Under the pieces are notes generated by a model. It had not been told where the DNA came from. It made no database searches and was given only the letters and a program-made list of their open reading frames with translations. A stretch of 64,000 nucleotides of DNA from Coix lacryma-jobi var. lacryma-jobi (taxonomy: Eukaryota; Streptophyta; Magnoliopsida; Poales; Poaceae): contig CM019825.1 in the NCBI GenBank assembly GCA_009763385.1, positions 24,680,663 to 24,744,662 on the forward strand, written 5' to 3'. Positions 24,136 to 36,000 of this stretch are shown piece by piece (the first letter of the stretch is position 1; each line of letters starts with the position of its first letter). The position numbers and the translations under genes are program-made.

Positions 24136-24649
24136 CGGCAAGGGCACGCCATCCCAGCTCACGCAGCGTGGAGCAGTGGATCCGACATTGATGAGCTCGA
24201 CACCGGTGGTTTCTCCCCAACGGGATTTCAGTCGAGTCTATGCGCCTCGTTTCTATCGTCGACGTCGTTCCCAGACGAAGAAACGATTTCTTTCTTTTTT
24301 CCTCTCTCATCATTTATTCTAATGCCACATCAGCAAAACAATGACCTGACAATATCATTAATAGAGATAGAAACTGCTATTAATGCACCATTGGGACTGC
24401 CCTTAGCTCGCCAAAATATGGAACAAGCTATAGAAGAGTTGTTGGCATCCCGAGATACAGATAGTGATTTCTTAGAATAACTCTCGAAATGAGAATGTCA
24501 ATGGTGGGTTTAAGAACGAAAGTTCATGATACTTGTGCGGCCCTAAATCAAAAGTAGATGTTCTGATCTCTTTCTGTTGGTGATGCTTTAAGTGGGCAGA
24601 TCTTGAACATCTAGAGACTATAGCTATAGGACACCAGAGTTGATAGACA

Positions 24650-24909
24650 CTCCCTCCATACTGATATTAGTTGTCGTTTTAGATAAGATTTAGGTTAAAC
24701 ATTGAGAATATAAATCATCAATAGCTATTAAGTTTCTAAGTTTGCAAATATAAAAATTATATGAATAGATTTGTCTTGAAAAAATATTTTCATAAAAGTA
24801 TACGTATATCGCTTTTCTATAAATATTTTTATAAAAATAAGAGATCAAAGTTGTGTTTTGAAGACTATATCGTTATCCTAAACGACAACTAATATGAGTA
24901 TACAGGGAG
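24650..24909. mobile_element. Stowaway MITE, 260 bp
   Basis: The inverted ends CTCCCTCCATACTGATATTAG and CTCCCTGTATACTCATATTAG continue into matched GTTGTCGTTT. TA follows the right end; the left flank is CA, so one TA has probably mutated. The same family as the 57.3/60.5-kb element, judging by the shared interior TTTTCATAAAAGTAT. Confidence 0.75.
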
Positions 24910-25199
24910 TATTAAAGTTGACAAAATCAACATAGATGTTCGTAACGAAGGAGCACTTGACTACCGCTAAATAGATAAATAGCTATAAATATGAGCACAT
25001 GTGGTGAGTTGGGAACTTAAACTCGGATGAACTTGTTTTATTAATAAACCAACTAAACTATGTTCAAACCATAAAGTTCATCAACAGACAGAATCAAGCA
25101 AAACAATAAAGTCCGCACAGACGAGGCGTTCCAGCTCGATCACATGCTTGTTTTTGTATGGCAGCATAAGGCATGGTTTGGGCGGCATAACCATAACCA

Positions 25200-25780
25200 T
25201 TTGGTTACGGCCACTAGCTGAGCTGAGCTCTCGTTGCTGTGGGCAAAGCCAAGTGCAAGTGCAAAACCGCGGAGCTGCTGCGGACGCGTCCTCACGCGCG
25301 TGCGGCGCCCAGGCCCAGTGCTCCCACTGTCGCAGCCCGCAGCCGATCAAAAGGCAGTTGTCGCAACTTGCGAGTTGCGACGCTCCAGACCTCCTCCAGT
25401 CACGCTGGAACCTCGGCGCCTAGTCCCAGACACGTGGGGCCCTGGATGGATTCCTACCGCGGGCGGGCGGCGCGCCAGGGTGTGGGCGCCTGACCGCGAC
25501 GCGCCGACGGAGCGGGCGGGAGTAAAGAAAGCGAGGAATGACGCGGACCTGTTGGAAACCGAACGTGGAATATGCCGACGGGGCGGGACCGCGGCAGCGT
25601 GTGATGCGGGAATCGGTAGTGGTCCCCCCACCGCTTCCGCCGTAGCCGCATCCTCGTGTGGGCCCTCCTTCCTGCGGGAGGATAAGAAGGCCCGGTCAGC
25701 ACCAGCCACCACCAGGCCACAGAGAGCAGCACGTACCCAAGCGTCCCAGCCACCCACTAATTCAAATTATTATAGCTAAT
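25200..25780. other. GC-rich island without a convincing gene
   Basis: Overlapping ORFs on both strands show no recognisable domain. The composition, an ACACGTGG G-box-like word near 25430 and a GATAAGAAGG word near 25680 followed by CACCAGCCACCACC are reminiscent of a plant promoter/leader on the plus strand. No coding sequence follows. It may be a relic promoter. Confidence 0.35.
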
Positions 25781-25942
25781 TATTAAAGCTACGTTCAAAG
25801 AAGAGCTAGCTAATGCTAATTAGCGCGGTGGACCACTGTGAGTGTGAGGGTGTCGTGCTAATGCAGGCCCACATGTGAAGGAAGGCGGGACTAATGACTC
25901 TTGCGCAGCAAGTAACGCTGCTGCCGCCACTCCAAGCCGGTT

Positions 25943-26209
25943 TTTTTTTATCAGGTACAAATTTAGACGCACACAACTCACACACAACTCACTCACACAC
26001 ACGCGTGCACGTCCGTACACACGCAAAGAGAGATTGGGAAGCTCGCCGCCTCCAGTGCGCGGAAAACGCGCGGTACCACCGAACGCGCACGCGTGCGTGT
26101 ACCTGCAAAATCTACAAAAAAATCCAGACAAAAAATGCGACACCATGGTTTGAACCCTGGTGGGTAGTGTCCCACCAGACTGCCCTACCACCAGACCACA
26201 GGCCCTTTT
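25943..26209 (-). mobile_element. SINE, 267 bp, with 17-bp target duplication
   Basis: On the minus strand the A box is GTGGTCTGGTGGTAGGGC (26182-26199) and the B box GGGTTCAAACC (26147-26157). The element ends in GATAAAAAAAA. The direct repeats GCCACTCCAAGCCGGTT at 25926-25942 and GCCACTCCATGCCGGTT at 26210-26226 differ by one base. It belongs to the tRNA-derived Au-like SINE type of grasses; the family is inferred from the head and length. Confidence 0.85.
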
Positions 26210-26269
26210 GCCACTCCATGCCGGTTCTGCCTCCATGGCTCCACCTTTGGGCCCGTGTGTGTTTGTGAA

Positions 26270-26790
26270 AACTAAGCCTCGGCAAAATACCCGCTACCAT
26301 TTACCCGTACCCGAATTACCCAAACCCGAGGTACCTGATCCCAAATTCAGATACTGATTTTGATTACCCGAAATTAGTTTGGGTAATTCGGGTAATATCT
26401 CACAGTACCCGAACTACCCAAATTACCCGAAGTTGTATTTTTGTCTTTGTATTTATTATGTGTTATTAGCTAAATAAATGATTTTATCATTTCATTAGTA
26501 TACTATTCTCTCCGTTTGAACAAGTGACTGTAATATGTTATTCTTTGCAAATTAGTGTTGGAATTCTATATAAGATGTTGCTGAAATTATATATGAATTT
26601 ATACTAAATTTTTGTATAATGTGGTCTTTTATATGAATTCGGGTAATACCCGAACCCGAATTATCGGGTACCCAAAGTTGCGGGTAGTGTTTTTTTCAGG
26701 ACTAAATTCGGGTAGCAATTTTCATTACCCGAACTTTGAATTACCCGACCCCAAAAAATCGGGTAACCCGAACACCCAAGCTTAGTGAAA
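26270..26790. mobile_element. hAT-like non-autonomous element dense in TACCCGAA motifs
   Basis: The outer parts are packed with TACCCGAA/TTCGGGTA words in both orientations around an AT-rich core (26440-26635). The ends read TAAGCCTCGG and, inverted, TAAGCTTGGG. Dense subterminal motifs are typical of hAT transposase-binding regions. The exact ends and an 8-bp target duplication could not be fixed. Confidence 0.5.
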
Positions 26791-27339
26791 ACTATATATC
26801 TCATGTATACCTAAATTTACGGTAAAAATTATATATCTAAAAAAAGTCAAGATATCTTGTAATTTGAAATAGAACAAGCAGGTTAGTACTCTCTTGTTTT
26901 AAGATATAGGCCGCTTTTGTTTTGTTTTAAATTAAATTTGTCTAATTTTTACTAAATATATAGAAAAATATCCCAACATTTATAGCCCTAAATTAGTTTT
27001 GCTCGATCCACCATGCAACATATCTCAATAATCCACTTATCTAGCTTGTGGATGTTAATAAATATATATTTGAGTTAAGTCCATTTTAAACACACCATTG
27101 GCACAAAGTTTGAACCCCCCCCCCAACCCAAAAAAAAACTTCCTCCACTCTTAGAAACGTAGTTTTTGCTACACACTATATGTCTAGCTACATAGAAAAA
27201 GCAATGTACGGAGTATTAAGGGGAAAAAACAAAATATCTTACAATTTGGAAGGAAAGAAGTACCGAACACTATAAACACTCTTGAAATTGAAATCATATA
27301 AAGTCTCATCTACCTAAAGATTAGCAAAAAGCCGCGAGG

Positions 27340-27640
27340 TCCGATGACACAGTCTAGATCCCGATTTTTTGGCCTGGGCCGGCCCGAAGCACGCAGCGGA
27401 CCAGGCCTGGGCCACACCCTCGGCACGGCGGGCCGACCCGACCCGATATATATAAACATGTGTGTGTGTATCATTTGCGGGCCTGGTGGGCCCAATGGGC
27501 CCATGAGCCTTCGGACCGTGCCTAGGCCGATGACGTGGCCCGGTCCAGTGGCCCGCCGTGTCTTGGCTGTCTCGGCCCGATCGGACCGTGCCTGGCCCAA
27601 GGCGGGCGGCCCGGTTGCTTATCTTTACCTCCACCCCTTC
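27340..27640. mobile_element. GC-rich hAT-like fragment dense in GGCCCG words
   Basis: Repeated GGCCCG/CGGGCC words (for example GGCCGGCCCGAAGCACG and GGCGGGCCGACCCGACCCG) surround a short AT core TATATATAAACATGTGTG. This is the layout of hAT-type elements with GGCCC subterminal repeats. No clear terminal repeat or target duplication is seen. Confidence 0.4.
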
Positions 27641-27649
27641 CTTGAGCCC

Positions 27650-28520
27650 AGTTTAAACAGGCTTTGACCAGCCCTAACCCCTTCCCCTGCGCATGCACCC
27701 GCCCTCTCCCAAACTTGGCTTGGCCTAGCGACCATTTATCCTCTTCTTGTGTAATCGTATCATGGTCTAAGAACTTAGGCAAATAAACCTTGTCATGGTC
27801 TATGTATGACAATGCTTCCAAGTTTATAATGAACAATATTAGTGTTTGTGTCTTCAGCAAAGGTTGCTACAAAATATATTTCAAAATTAATTGAATGATA
27901 CCCATGAATATTAACATCTTTTTTTTGTCTAATTTTAGTTAAAATTTAAATTACTTGACTCGTCAAAAAACGGGAATCATATCCTTCTGTAGTAGTAGGA
28001 TTTGCTCTCCAACATAAGTTTACTGTCGATGTCGTATATTAATTTGACAATCCTTATGCTCTCCGACGTCAAATTCGTGTCCTATATATACTGACACAAT
28101 CTCGTGGAATGCATGCACGCCCAAAACTTTTTTAAGACGTGGAGCCCTAGATGGCACAACAACCAAACGAACGGTTTCAGAAAAAGGTACAATTTGCCCA
28201 TTCCGGTTGCAATACCGGTGCGCATTTCACAGTGTGAAATTTAGCATATCTGATGAGGTACTCCGATCCGCTTGAGTCAGTGGACGATCCTGTTTGTTTT
28301 TTTTAAAAAAAAAATATGATGAAAAAAAAAGAGGGCACGCCCCTACCGGATTAAATCAAAGAAATGAGTCTAAGTTTTTTTTTTAAAGGAGGGAACGGGT
28401 AGCCTAGTCTTAGTAGGATTTGCATGGGAGTTTTAATTATATTTAATGAGCTGCCACATAAGCGTTTTCGTTGATACGACCGTTTTTAAGAAGAGTAAAA
28501 AATGAAGTGAGTTTACAGAG
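27650..28520. other. Intergenic stretch without a gene
   Basis: No coding signal is seen on either strand. A diverged word block CTCCGATCCGCTTGAGTCAG near 28261 resembles CTCTGATCGGCTCGAGGCAG near 29239, suggesting two copies of an unidentified old repeat. Confidence 0.4.
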
Positions 28521-28524
28521 ATAA

Positions 28525-28852
28525 GAGCACCTCCAGTGTTGCAGAGAAAGCGAACCGTGAGCGAGAGAAATCGAACTTTGCACATTGTGGAGACCGACCG
28601 AACCGTGTGTGTCAGAACTCAAAGCGAACTCTTCGCAGTAGTCGAACCGAGGTGAGTAAACAAATATTTTCCTTCCGGCCAGCTACCGCTCAACGCTTCA
28701 CGAGTGATTCAGGAAGCGACACGTGTAAAGAGAAATAGTATCTTCTGTTGCTTTCTTGTACGATGTCCGAACCATGCACTAGAGCACTCGAACCAAACCT
28801 TATCTCGCCGAACTTGTGTCAGTTCGGTTCGAACAATGCACTGGAGCTGCCC
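28525..28852. mobile_element. Harbinger-type MITE, 328 bp
   Basis: The ends GAGCACCTCCAGTGTTGCA and, inverted, GGGCAGCTCCAGTGCATTG are flanked by TAA on both sides. The interior has repeated CGAACC/GGTTCG words. Confidence 0.75.
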
Positions 28853-29464
28853 TAAGCATTTCTTTGGTACGAATACCAACTTTTTATAAGTCATATAATT
28901 AAATGTCTGTGAAACTATAAAAATAAAATACCCTATTGAGACAAGTGTTTTATCTATATTTTATTTTATCTTATTTCTGGCTCATAAGTTTTGCTGAACA
29001 GGCCAAGGCAAGGAAAACACACACAAACGTAGCAAGGAAAGTATACATTCGGCAAAGAAGAAAACCCGATGATATGGTATCGTCCACTGAAAAAAAAATG
29101 TTCTTAAGGACATGAGAAGATGGAAACAAAAATGGAGAGAAAAGTGCTGCAAACAATCCAGCCAAAACAAGCACAATATTTGACGATGTTGCGATGTGAA
29201 AGAATCGGATTTTATATCTGATATGATAGGATACCGGGACTCTGATCGGCTCGAGGCAGTGGACTATCCTGTTCACTGGTCTCCGGAGCAACTAGTTCCT
29301 TATTGGAGAATAATGGAGACACAGAGAAATGTGGGCTTTTATATATAATAGTTTACAGAAAAAAATGGTCTTACCCGTGCTGAACTATCATATAGTACTA
29401 TATATATATAATATATAATACGTACTCTGCAGTTGGACGATTCTAGCAGCCGTGGCTGTTGTTT

Positions 29465-29762
29465 TTTTTTTTCCGAGACCCAGTTACAGACGCAGACGCT
29501 CACAAATACGAGCACACATTCACCCTACCCCTATGAGCACCTCCGAAGAACCGAGTTAGACCGGCAAATCTCGAGATTGACGAAGTCACCCACGGCGCCT
29601 CGCTGTCGACGGGCACGTCGCCTACCACCGAAAAGAATAGGCGTTGTAAATCCTGGAATAAATCCAGGAAAATGCGAACACCCGTGTCAGTCGAGGACTT
29701 TGACCCAGGGGGGCAAGGTTCCACCACAAGGAACCCAACCAGCTGAGCTAGGCTCAGTTCGC
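29465..29762 (-). mobile_element. SINE, ~298 bp, with 13-bp target duplication
   Basis: On the minus strand the A-box region is GCCTAGCTCAGCTGGTTGGG (29734-29753) and the B box GGGTCAAAGTCC (29695-29706). The 3' end has a CGGAAAAAAAAA run. The direct repeats GTGGCTGTTGTTT (29452-29464) and GTAGCTGTTGTTT (29763-29775) flank it. Confidence 0.8.
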
Positions 29763-29989
29763 GTAGCTGTTGTTTCTAAACTGCAAGAAAATGAAGGCAC
29801 ATTTTCAACATAGTGGAAGAAGCGCCATGATTGGAATTAGATTAGCATAGTCGTGCAGCGTGCCGTAATCAGTAATCACAGGACCAGACAAATGCTCGCG
29901 ATACATGCATCATCTAAATAAATTAGTACACGTTTATTCGCCATGATTCTCAACTGGCCGGATCAGTGCGCAGTTCTTCGTGGCCCCTC

Positions 29990-30700
29990 TCCCGTTCACG
30001 CAATGCATGCGATACACATGCACTCATCCATCAGCAGTCTGCCCCATCCAGCAGCGAGCGTTGAGCATGTCTGCAAGCAAGCACCACCCACCAACTGCCG
30101 CAGTTGCGCTTTGCCCCGCGCGCCCGCGTCGTGCGCTCGTGTCTGCCGTCACTTTGCCAGCCGAGCCGAGCGTGCCTGGTGTGCTGCTGTAGCAAGCGGA
30201 CGCGAGGACCCGTCGCTTTCGGAGAATGGGCAGCGGCGAGGCGAGGGCGAGGGCGAGGGGCGGGGATCGCATCGGGGAAAGGCTGCCGCGAGGGGGGAGG
30301 GGGAGGAAGAGGCCTCTGACGCGGCGACAACTCACCGCGCCCAGAAAGCGTGGGGAGGGCCGGGGGCCGCCGCGTCTCGGTCGGTCGGATTCCCCACCGG
30401 CGCGGCGCGGCGTGGGAAAAGCAGCCAGCAGAAGAAAACGGCCGGGGCGCGCGGGCCGTTTGCCAGATCTGATTCGTGCGCGGATCGTCATCGCTAAAGA
30501 CGTTTGCTTTCAGGCGCCATCTCTCTCGCCCACCACGGCCCCATCCCCCACCCCCCGGCCGGCCGTGCGGCCCGTGCGGGTGCCGGATCTCATCCGATTG
30601 GTTTGGAGTTGTAGACGAGGACATACATGTCAACATGGGCAACCTCTAAAAAGCCGCCAGCAGCACTGTGACGCCCAGTATGGTCGCAACATGCGCTTTT
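29990..30700. other. GC-rich island without a convincing gene
   Basis: High GC with GA- and CCG-rich runs leaves overlapping ORFs on both strands. None shows a domain, signal peptide or intron pattern that I can defend. It may be a relic of a promoter or first exon. Confidence 0.35.
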
Positions 30701-30989
30701 TATGAGCACGATCTGATGAGAATTTGAGATGTTCTCAGGAGTCAGGACTTGTCCGCTCCCCTAATTTGACCAATCTGTAAACGGGGTCTCCTATGTCACG
30801 GGATACTCTTCCTAAAAAAAATTATAATTCCTACTTTTTATCAGGCAGTTAATCTTAAATTTGAATAGAGATATGTAAACAAAGTTGCTAATATCATGCA
30901 TAATAAAACTCATTGGATGAATCAAAAAATATGTCTTTATATAATAAATATATTTGTAAACATATTATTTTCTCTATAAATCTAGTTAA

Positions 30990-31530
30990 TGCGTTTGGTA
31001 CCATCAAAATGGATGTTTCTACTCAAAATGGCTCGAAACGTTTTCCCGTCTGGTGCCTAGGAGAGTTGCAGTGAGTGATTTAGGGAGGTTGGTATATAAC
31101 TCAAAACAACTTTATGAGTTGTTTTTTTTTTGCCCAATATTTTTTCTAAAACAACTTCACCTATGAAGCTGTTTTATTCTACTCTTCACAGAAATATAAG
31201 CTGAGATAAAGCTGAAACATAGTTTTTCACAGCTTACACTCTCACTTTATCTCTCTTACCACCCATGCATAAAGTTGTTGGTGAAGTTGTTTTTCCAAAT
31301 ACTTTTTTCAAAACAGCTCAGCTTCACCTAGAAAATTGCTCATAAAGCTATTTTCTAAAAAAAAAAATTAACTCCACCAGTGAAACTGAGTTGTGCCCAC
31401 GGAGCATCAGAATCTTTCATCTAAACGATAAATAAAGTGAGTCTAATTCATCGTCCAAAATATTTTAATGAGAAAATTTAGATCCAAAATGTTTATAAAA
31501 GAATCTGGAGCATACCAAATGAGTCCTAAC
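30990..31530. mobile_element. Possible MITE with TTTGGTA ends
   Basis: GCGTTTGGTACCATC near 30990 and, inverted, TCATTTGGTATGCTC near 31520 form imperfect terminal repeats. The interior repeats AACTTCACC/GTTGTTTT words. The target duplication is not resolved. Confidence 0.35.
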
Positions 31531-31958
31531 TCTAAGGAAGTTTGACTAATTATACTCTTTCTGACATAGGTAAGGGATACGGGATAAAATTGTTTGGCTG
31601 GCCCCGCTTTATTAATGAAGTAGTTTTTTTTTCAGCTCTACGAACAACTACCCCAATGAATTTCTCAGGAAAAAAACAACTACTACATCGATGGAGCTAA
31701 AATTGTTTCTGCCGAGAAATCCATTCATCTATCTACCAGTATAACCTGTCCTCCCAGCGGGTGGCCTGGCCCTTGGGGCCAGCATAGAGCCAGGGGTCGC
31801 CTATCAGTGCCCACGTAATCGTCGTGGGACCCACGCAGCTGCGACGTCCCCCGGTCTAGGCCAACCCTATCCGCTCCCACCGAGAAGAGTGCATGCATGT
31901 CGCCATGAATCCATGATGCAAAGCTCCACGCCTCCGATCCAGGCCACGCCTGCATCTC

Positions 31959-32713
31959 TGTTGGAAACGCACTTGCCCCACCTTCGCACTTGTGCAGGGG
32001 GAAGAGCGAAGACGGCCAAGCGTCGGGAAGCGGTTAGCGAAGGTAAGGTGGAAGGGAAAAGATGCTCAATTTCCAAAAAGTCGTCCCTTACATTGTCATC
32101 TGTGTTTTATTCATCCCCTGGTATTTATAGGGAATGCCAAGGGGCACGAGCCAAATTACAAAAGGGGTACAGGAAAGATTCCTCGCCTCCACGCAGGGAG
32201 GAAGGGCAAAAGCGTAAATACACAGCTGAAGCGGAAACCCTAATCGGCCAACCTCCAACGCGCCGCCACCTGGCCCTTGTTCACCTTCGGGGAGAGGTGC
32301 GGCGGTTTTGACCTTCGGCCGCGCTCGCCCTTGGGCCCGCGCCCCTCCGCCATCTGCCGGACCTCCGGCTTTACTTGCCCTCGGGGGAGAAGACCGAAGG
32401 TTTGACCTTCGGCCGTGCTCGCCGGACCTTCGGCTTCGCTTGCCTCCGAGGCAGCGCACGCTCGCCGCTTGCCTGAACCTTCGCTCCAAGCGAAGGTGGT
32501 GTTGTGAGTCAGCGAAGGTTTCCTGTAGTGCGAGCGTCGACTTAGACCTGCATGGAAATGCAACAAAGCGACGAGGGTCGAACCCGCATCCGGGGGTTAG
32601 GGTAACGGTCTCCAATAGGAGAGGGACCTCGCAAGGGCAACAGACATTGCGCGAGGGGTTAATTTCGAGAACCAGTTCGAGCGGCGCTTTCTGCCGAGGG
32701 TCCTTTCCCCCCA
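31959..32713 (-). repeat. 3' LTR of the Tat element (left copy)
   Basis: 755 bp, beginning TGTTGGAAACGCACTTGCCC and ending CCTTTCCCCCCA on the plus strand. It matches the right LTR over its whole length with roughly 30 differences that I counted by eye, many being single-base homopolymer indels. A minus-strand TATA box TATAAATA lies at 32122-32129. Several inverted CCTTCG/CGAAGG repeats sit in the transcript-side half. Confidence 0.95.
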
Positions 32714-32725
32714 GTTAGCCCCTCG
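32714..32725 (-). other. Polypurine-like tract next to the 3' LTR
   Basis: The minus strand reads CGAGGGGCTAAC immediately before the LTR start TGGGGGG. Purine richness is moderate, as in other plant gypsy elements. It is the expected site for plus-strand priming. Confidence 0.5.
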
Positions 32726-33089
32726 TTGTCTTGGATCTAAAAAACCGTGTTTAGGCCCAAGCAGCGCCTTTCAATGGGGACAATAAATGGGACCCTCGGC
32801 AGCGACGCCCGGCGACTGCTTTGGGTGGGCCGTTGTGGTGTTGTTTGTACTATTGCCGTGTTTCGTTTTTTGCGCCGCGTTTTTCGGTTGTCGTGCCGAT
32901 TTCGTGGGTGAGGGGCTCGTTCCCGGCCTATAAATAGAAAAGCGGGGGTGGGGTTGAAGAGTTTGATTGAGTCCTCTGCTATAGCTGTCCTGCTGTTGCG
33001 ATTTGCTTGTAGCGAAGGTTGTTTTAGCTTGCGTGCGAGGGTTTGGACGGGCATGGCGAACATACTTGTGTGCGAAGGTTGTTTGACAG

Positions 33090-36000
33090 TTTTTTGGTAG
33101 GGAAGGATGGCCAGATTGAAAAGCAGACTGCTCGGGCTGGTTCTCCCGCCGTTGCGGATGAGGGGGTTACCTTGAGTTTGGTCTTAGCCGGGTTGCGCCA
33201 GTGAGATTGCATCTTATGTGAGGTGGGGCTGGATTGAGGAAGGCAAGGCGAGGACCAGCAGTGAGGAGGGACCGTTCCGAAGCCAGAGGCAGATGAAATT
33301 GTGGTCTTTGAAGAATTTTTTCGGCTGGCCTTCGCTTCCCGGTGATTTCCTTTGTGACCTCCGTTCTTCGAAGGTTCAACCTGAATTTCATCAGTTGACG
33401 CTTCTTGTTTACGAAGATGTCAGTTGTACGTGTGGGCATGCCGTTCTCAGGGCACCGCTCCACACGTCGAGGGTTTTATACGCACTCATCGTGTGCACAT
33501 GCGCCCCGCAAGATGGATTGTGGCGAAGGTAACCACTCGTCTTGGACAGTTTGCTGTGTACACATTCTGCTATCGCGCGGGTCGGAGGTTGCCGGTGCAG
33601 GCCCAGAAGAATAAAGTGGAGCAGCGGATGACAAGAATCTTGGTTTTACTACAAGCTTAGTGGTGACGTCGAGCTTTGCGGCGAGCTTCCGCTTCTCGGA
33701 GATGTCGGCGCCGAGGCCAAGATGAGCGCCGAGGCTCATGCTGCGGTTGATTGCTTGAGGGTTGTGGCGCCGATCTCAGTGCGCCCGCGACTTGGTCGAA
33801 GAATATTGTTGTGCGAAGGTGTGGCCCTTAGCGAAGGCAAAAATGGTTTGGAGTCGGGGAGGACCCCAAGTATGAGGCTAAGGGTTTGAAGAAACCGATA
33901 GTTGATTTGAACAAGGTTTGGGAAAAAGTTCTTGCAAAGTTTCGAGGCGCGAGGATGGGAACGAAATGTTTACAAGCGGGTTCAGCAGTGGGCTGAAGAG
34001 CTTGTTGGGAAATTTCCATATTGGAGGTGAAGGACACAGCTCGGTGGGTAGCGGAGGTGAGGCGGTGAAAGGATGTTCGACATTCTTGGGATCCGGTCAA
34101 GGACTGGCCCGTCCCTTCGAGCGATGACGCGCCGAAAGCGAAGAAAGGAAACGTGCCGCCCACCGAGGGGGGGATTTTGTGTCGCGGCCGAAGAGAGGTC
34201 GTGGTCGTGGGCGTGGCGGCGTTGGCGGCCGAGCGAAGGTGCTCGCGACGAAGGTCGCTGCTGGTTTGGTGTGTGCCGGCACTTCTTCCTCCTCGGCCGT
34301 AGCTCCAAGCGGCGAGGTTGCGTTATAGTTGGGGGGTGCGTGCCTCGCGTTGGGGGGATCAGCGCTTTAATTCAGATGTGGGCGACGAGGATCGGTCTGA
34401 TGATTGATGGGGTGGGGGAGGGAGAAAAATGGAAAGGAGGGGGAGACGGACGAGGGTTCGTCTGAAGAAAGCAGCGAGAGCTCCAGCGAGGGTCATGACA
34501 CTGATGAAGATGTGTCTATCGGAGGTGCAGCCCCGCTGAGTGCTGATGCGATGGTTGACCAGAGCGGGGTCGACATTGCACAAGACGTGGACCAGGCAGC
34601 CCTCGACGAGGGTCGATTTCCAGCTTTGCGGGCTCGCATCTGTGGGTAGAGGGTGTGGAGTTTGGTGGAGAACTTGAGTCCGATCCGGTCGGGAAAGAGA
34701 CCATTTGGCGAGGCGAGTCGGTCGAGCCTTCCGGAGTATGCTAAGAGGCTTGGGATTTCTGATCCGGCGACGGAGCTGTGTTACTAGTCCGGACCTTCGG
34801 GAATGTCACTGCAGTGCGGCCCGGAGGAAAGGCGTTTTTTAGGCCGAATCTTCGGCCGCATTTGTGTGCCGGAGGCGGAGGTTCGACTTGCGGACCAGGC
34901 GGTTGGTGATACCTTTGCCGACGTGACGTTAAGCTGGCGGAGCTAATGCTTTTGAACCGTGCGGCAAGGCGGAAGGTTGGCTCTGACATGGAATTTATGA
35001 GAAGCCAGCTGACGAGCTTGAGAGGGAGAATAGCAGACTGCGCGAGGCTTGAGAATAAAGAAATTGAACTGAAGAAGAAAGCTTCGGAGGAGGCCGCGAA
35101 GGCTCGTGAGGAGGCAGTTGAGCTGGCGAAGCGTAATGCTGATTTGTTGCGAGGGAAGGCGAAGGACAAGGCGCTGGCCGTTATCGAGGGTCGCTTGGTG
35201 GATTGGGCGAATCCTGGCGGAAAAGTACGGAGAATGTCAAGCGTAAGGTTGATTGCTGTCTGACCGAAGCTGGAGGCTCTGCCGGAGAGCCGTTGCCTGC
35301 AGCTGACGCGGAGGCCTTCGAGGGCTGGCTGGGCAATGAGCTTGATGTATTTAGCTCGTTAGTTGCCAATGCGGCGGATTTTGGTGGCTACGCCGGGGCT
35401 TGGCGATGGCGAGCACGCTTCGGCGGCTGGTTGTGATCACCTTCGCAGAGTCAAGAGGCCGAACCATGCCTTTCGTCGGTCGAAGAGGTTCGCCGCATGA
35501 AGGTTGGCGATTCTGAAGTTCGGAACTGCGCGATGCGCCTGCTCCGCAAGTTTTGGATCTTGGCGGCGGCCGGAGCTCTCGCCTTCGAGGAAGCTGCCGA
35601 GGCTACGCGTCAGGGTTGCATACTTATTCGGACTTCTCAATTTTGTTGACCTGTTTCATAGGGAGTATTATTGATCTTGGCGAGGTTTGCTTTTTGGTTT
35701 GCTTGTAGGCTCGACAAGATGCGTGCCCTCGCCGCCCACGGAAGTTGCAGCGGTAGGTGGCTCCGAAGCCGCCCCTGAGTTGAATGTGTGGGGGGTTACG
35801 CTCGCCGAGATCGAGGCGTTGACTGGGGACGTCCCGAGCATTGAAGGGGTCATCGTGGAAAAGACCGCGACGGAAGGGGGGCCTGCTTCGACCGTCGAGG
35901 CTGTCGTGGAAAGATCTGCGGCGGAGGAGACGCCTGCTGAAGCCTCGACCGTCGCGTTGGCGAAGGTCATGGGCTATCGAAGCGGAGCTGAGCTGCGGTG

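Larger units (their letters stand above)
23258..24402. mobile_element. Harbinger-type element with captured gene fragment (Pack-type), 1,145 bp
   Basis: The terminal inverted repeats GGACAGTCCCAATAGT and GGGCAGTCCCAATGGT (inverted right end) are flanked by TTA on both sides. Subterminal regions are AT-rich and matched (ACACGTCAGC on the left, CCACATCAGC on the right). The middle 23430-24200 is very GC-rich and carries a likely E3-ligase fragment plus tandem GC-rich repeats. There is no transposase, so the element is non-autonomous. Confidence 0.75.

Noticed and set aside
23399..24480. Long plus-strand ORFs of about 300-350 codons
   Set aside because: They lie wholly inside the TTA-flanked transposon, are open because of GC-rich tandem repeats, and overlap ORFs on the other strand.
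29943..30705. Overlapping ORFs on both strands in a GC-rich block
   Set aside because: Open in many frames at once through lack of AT-rich stops; no domain, start context or splice pattern supports any of them.
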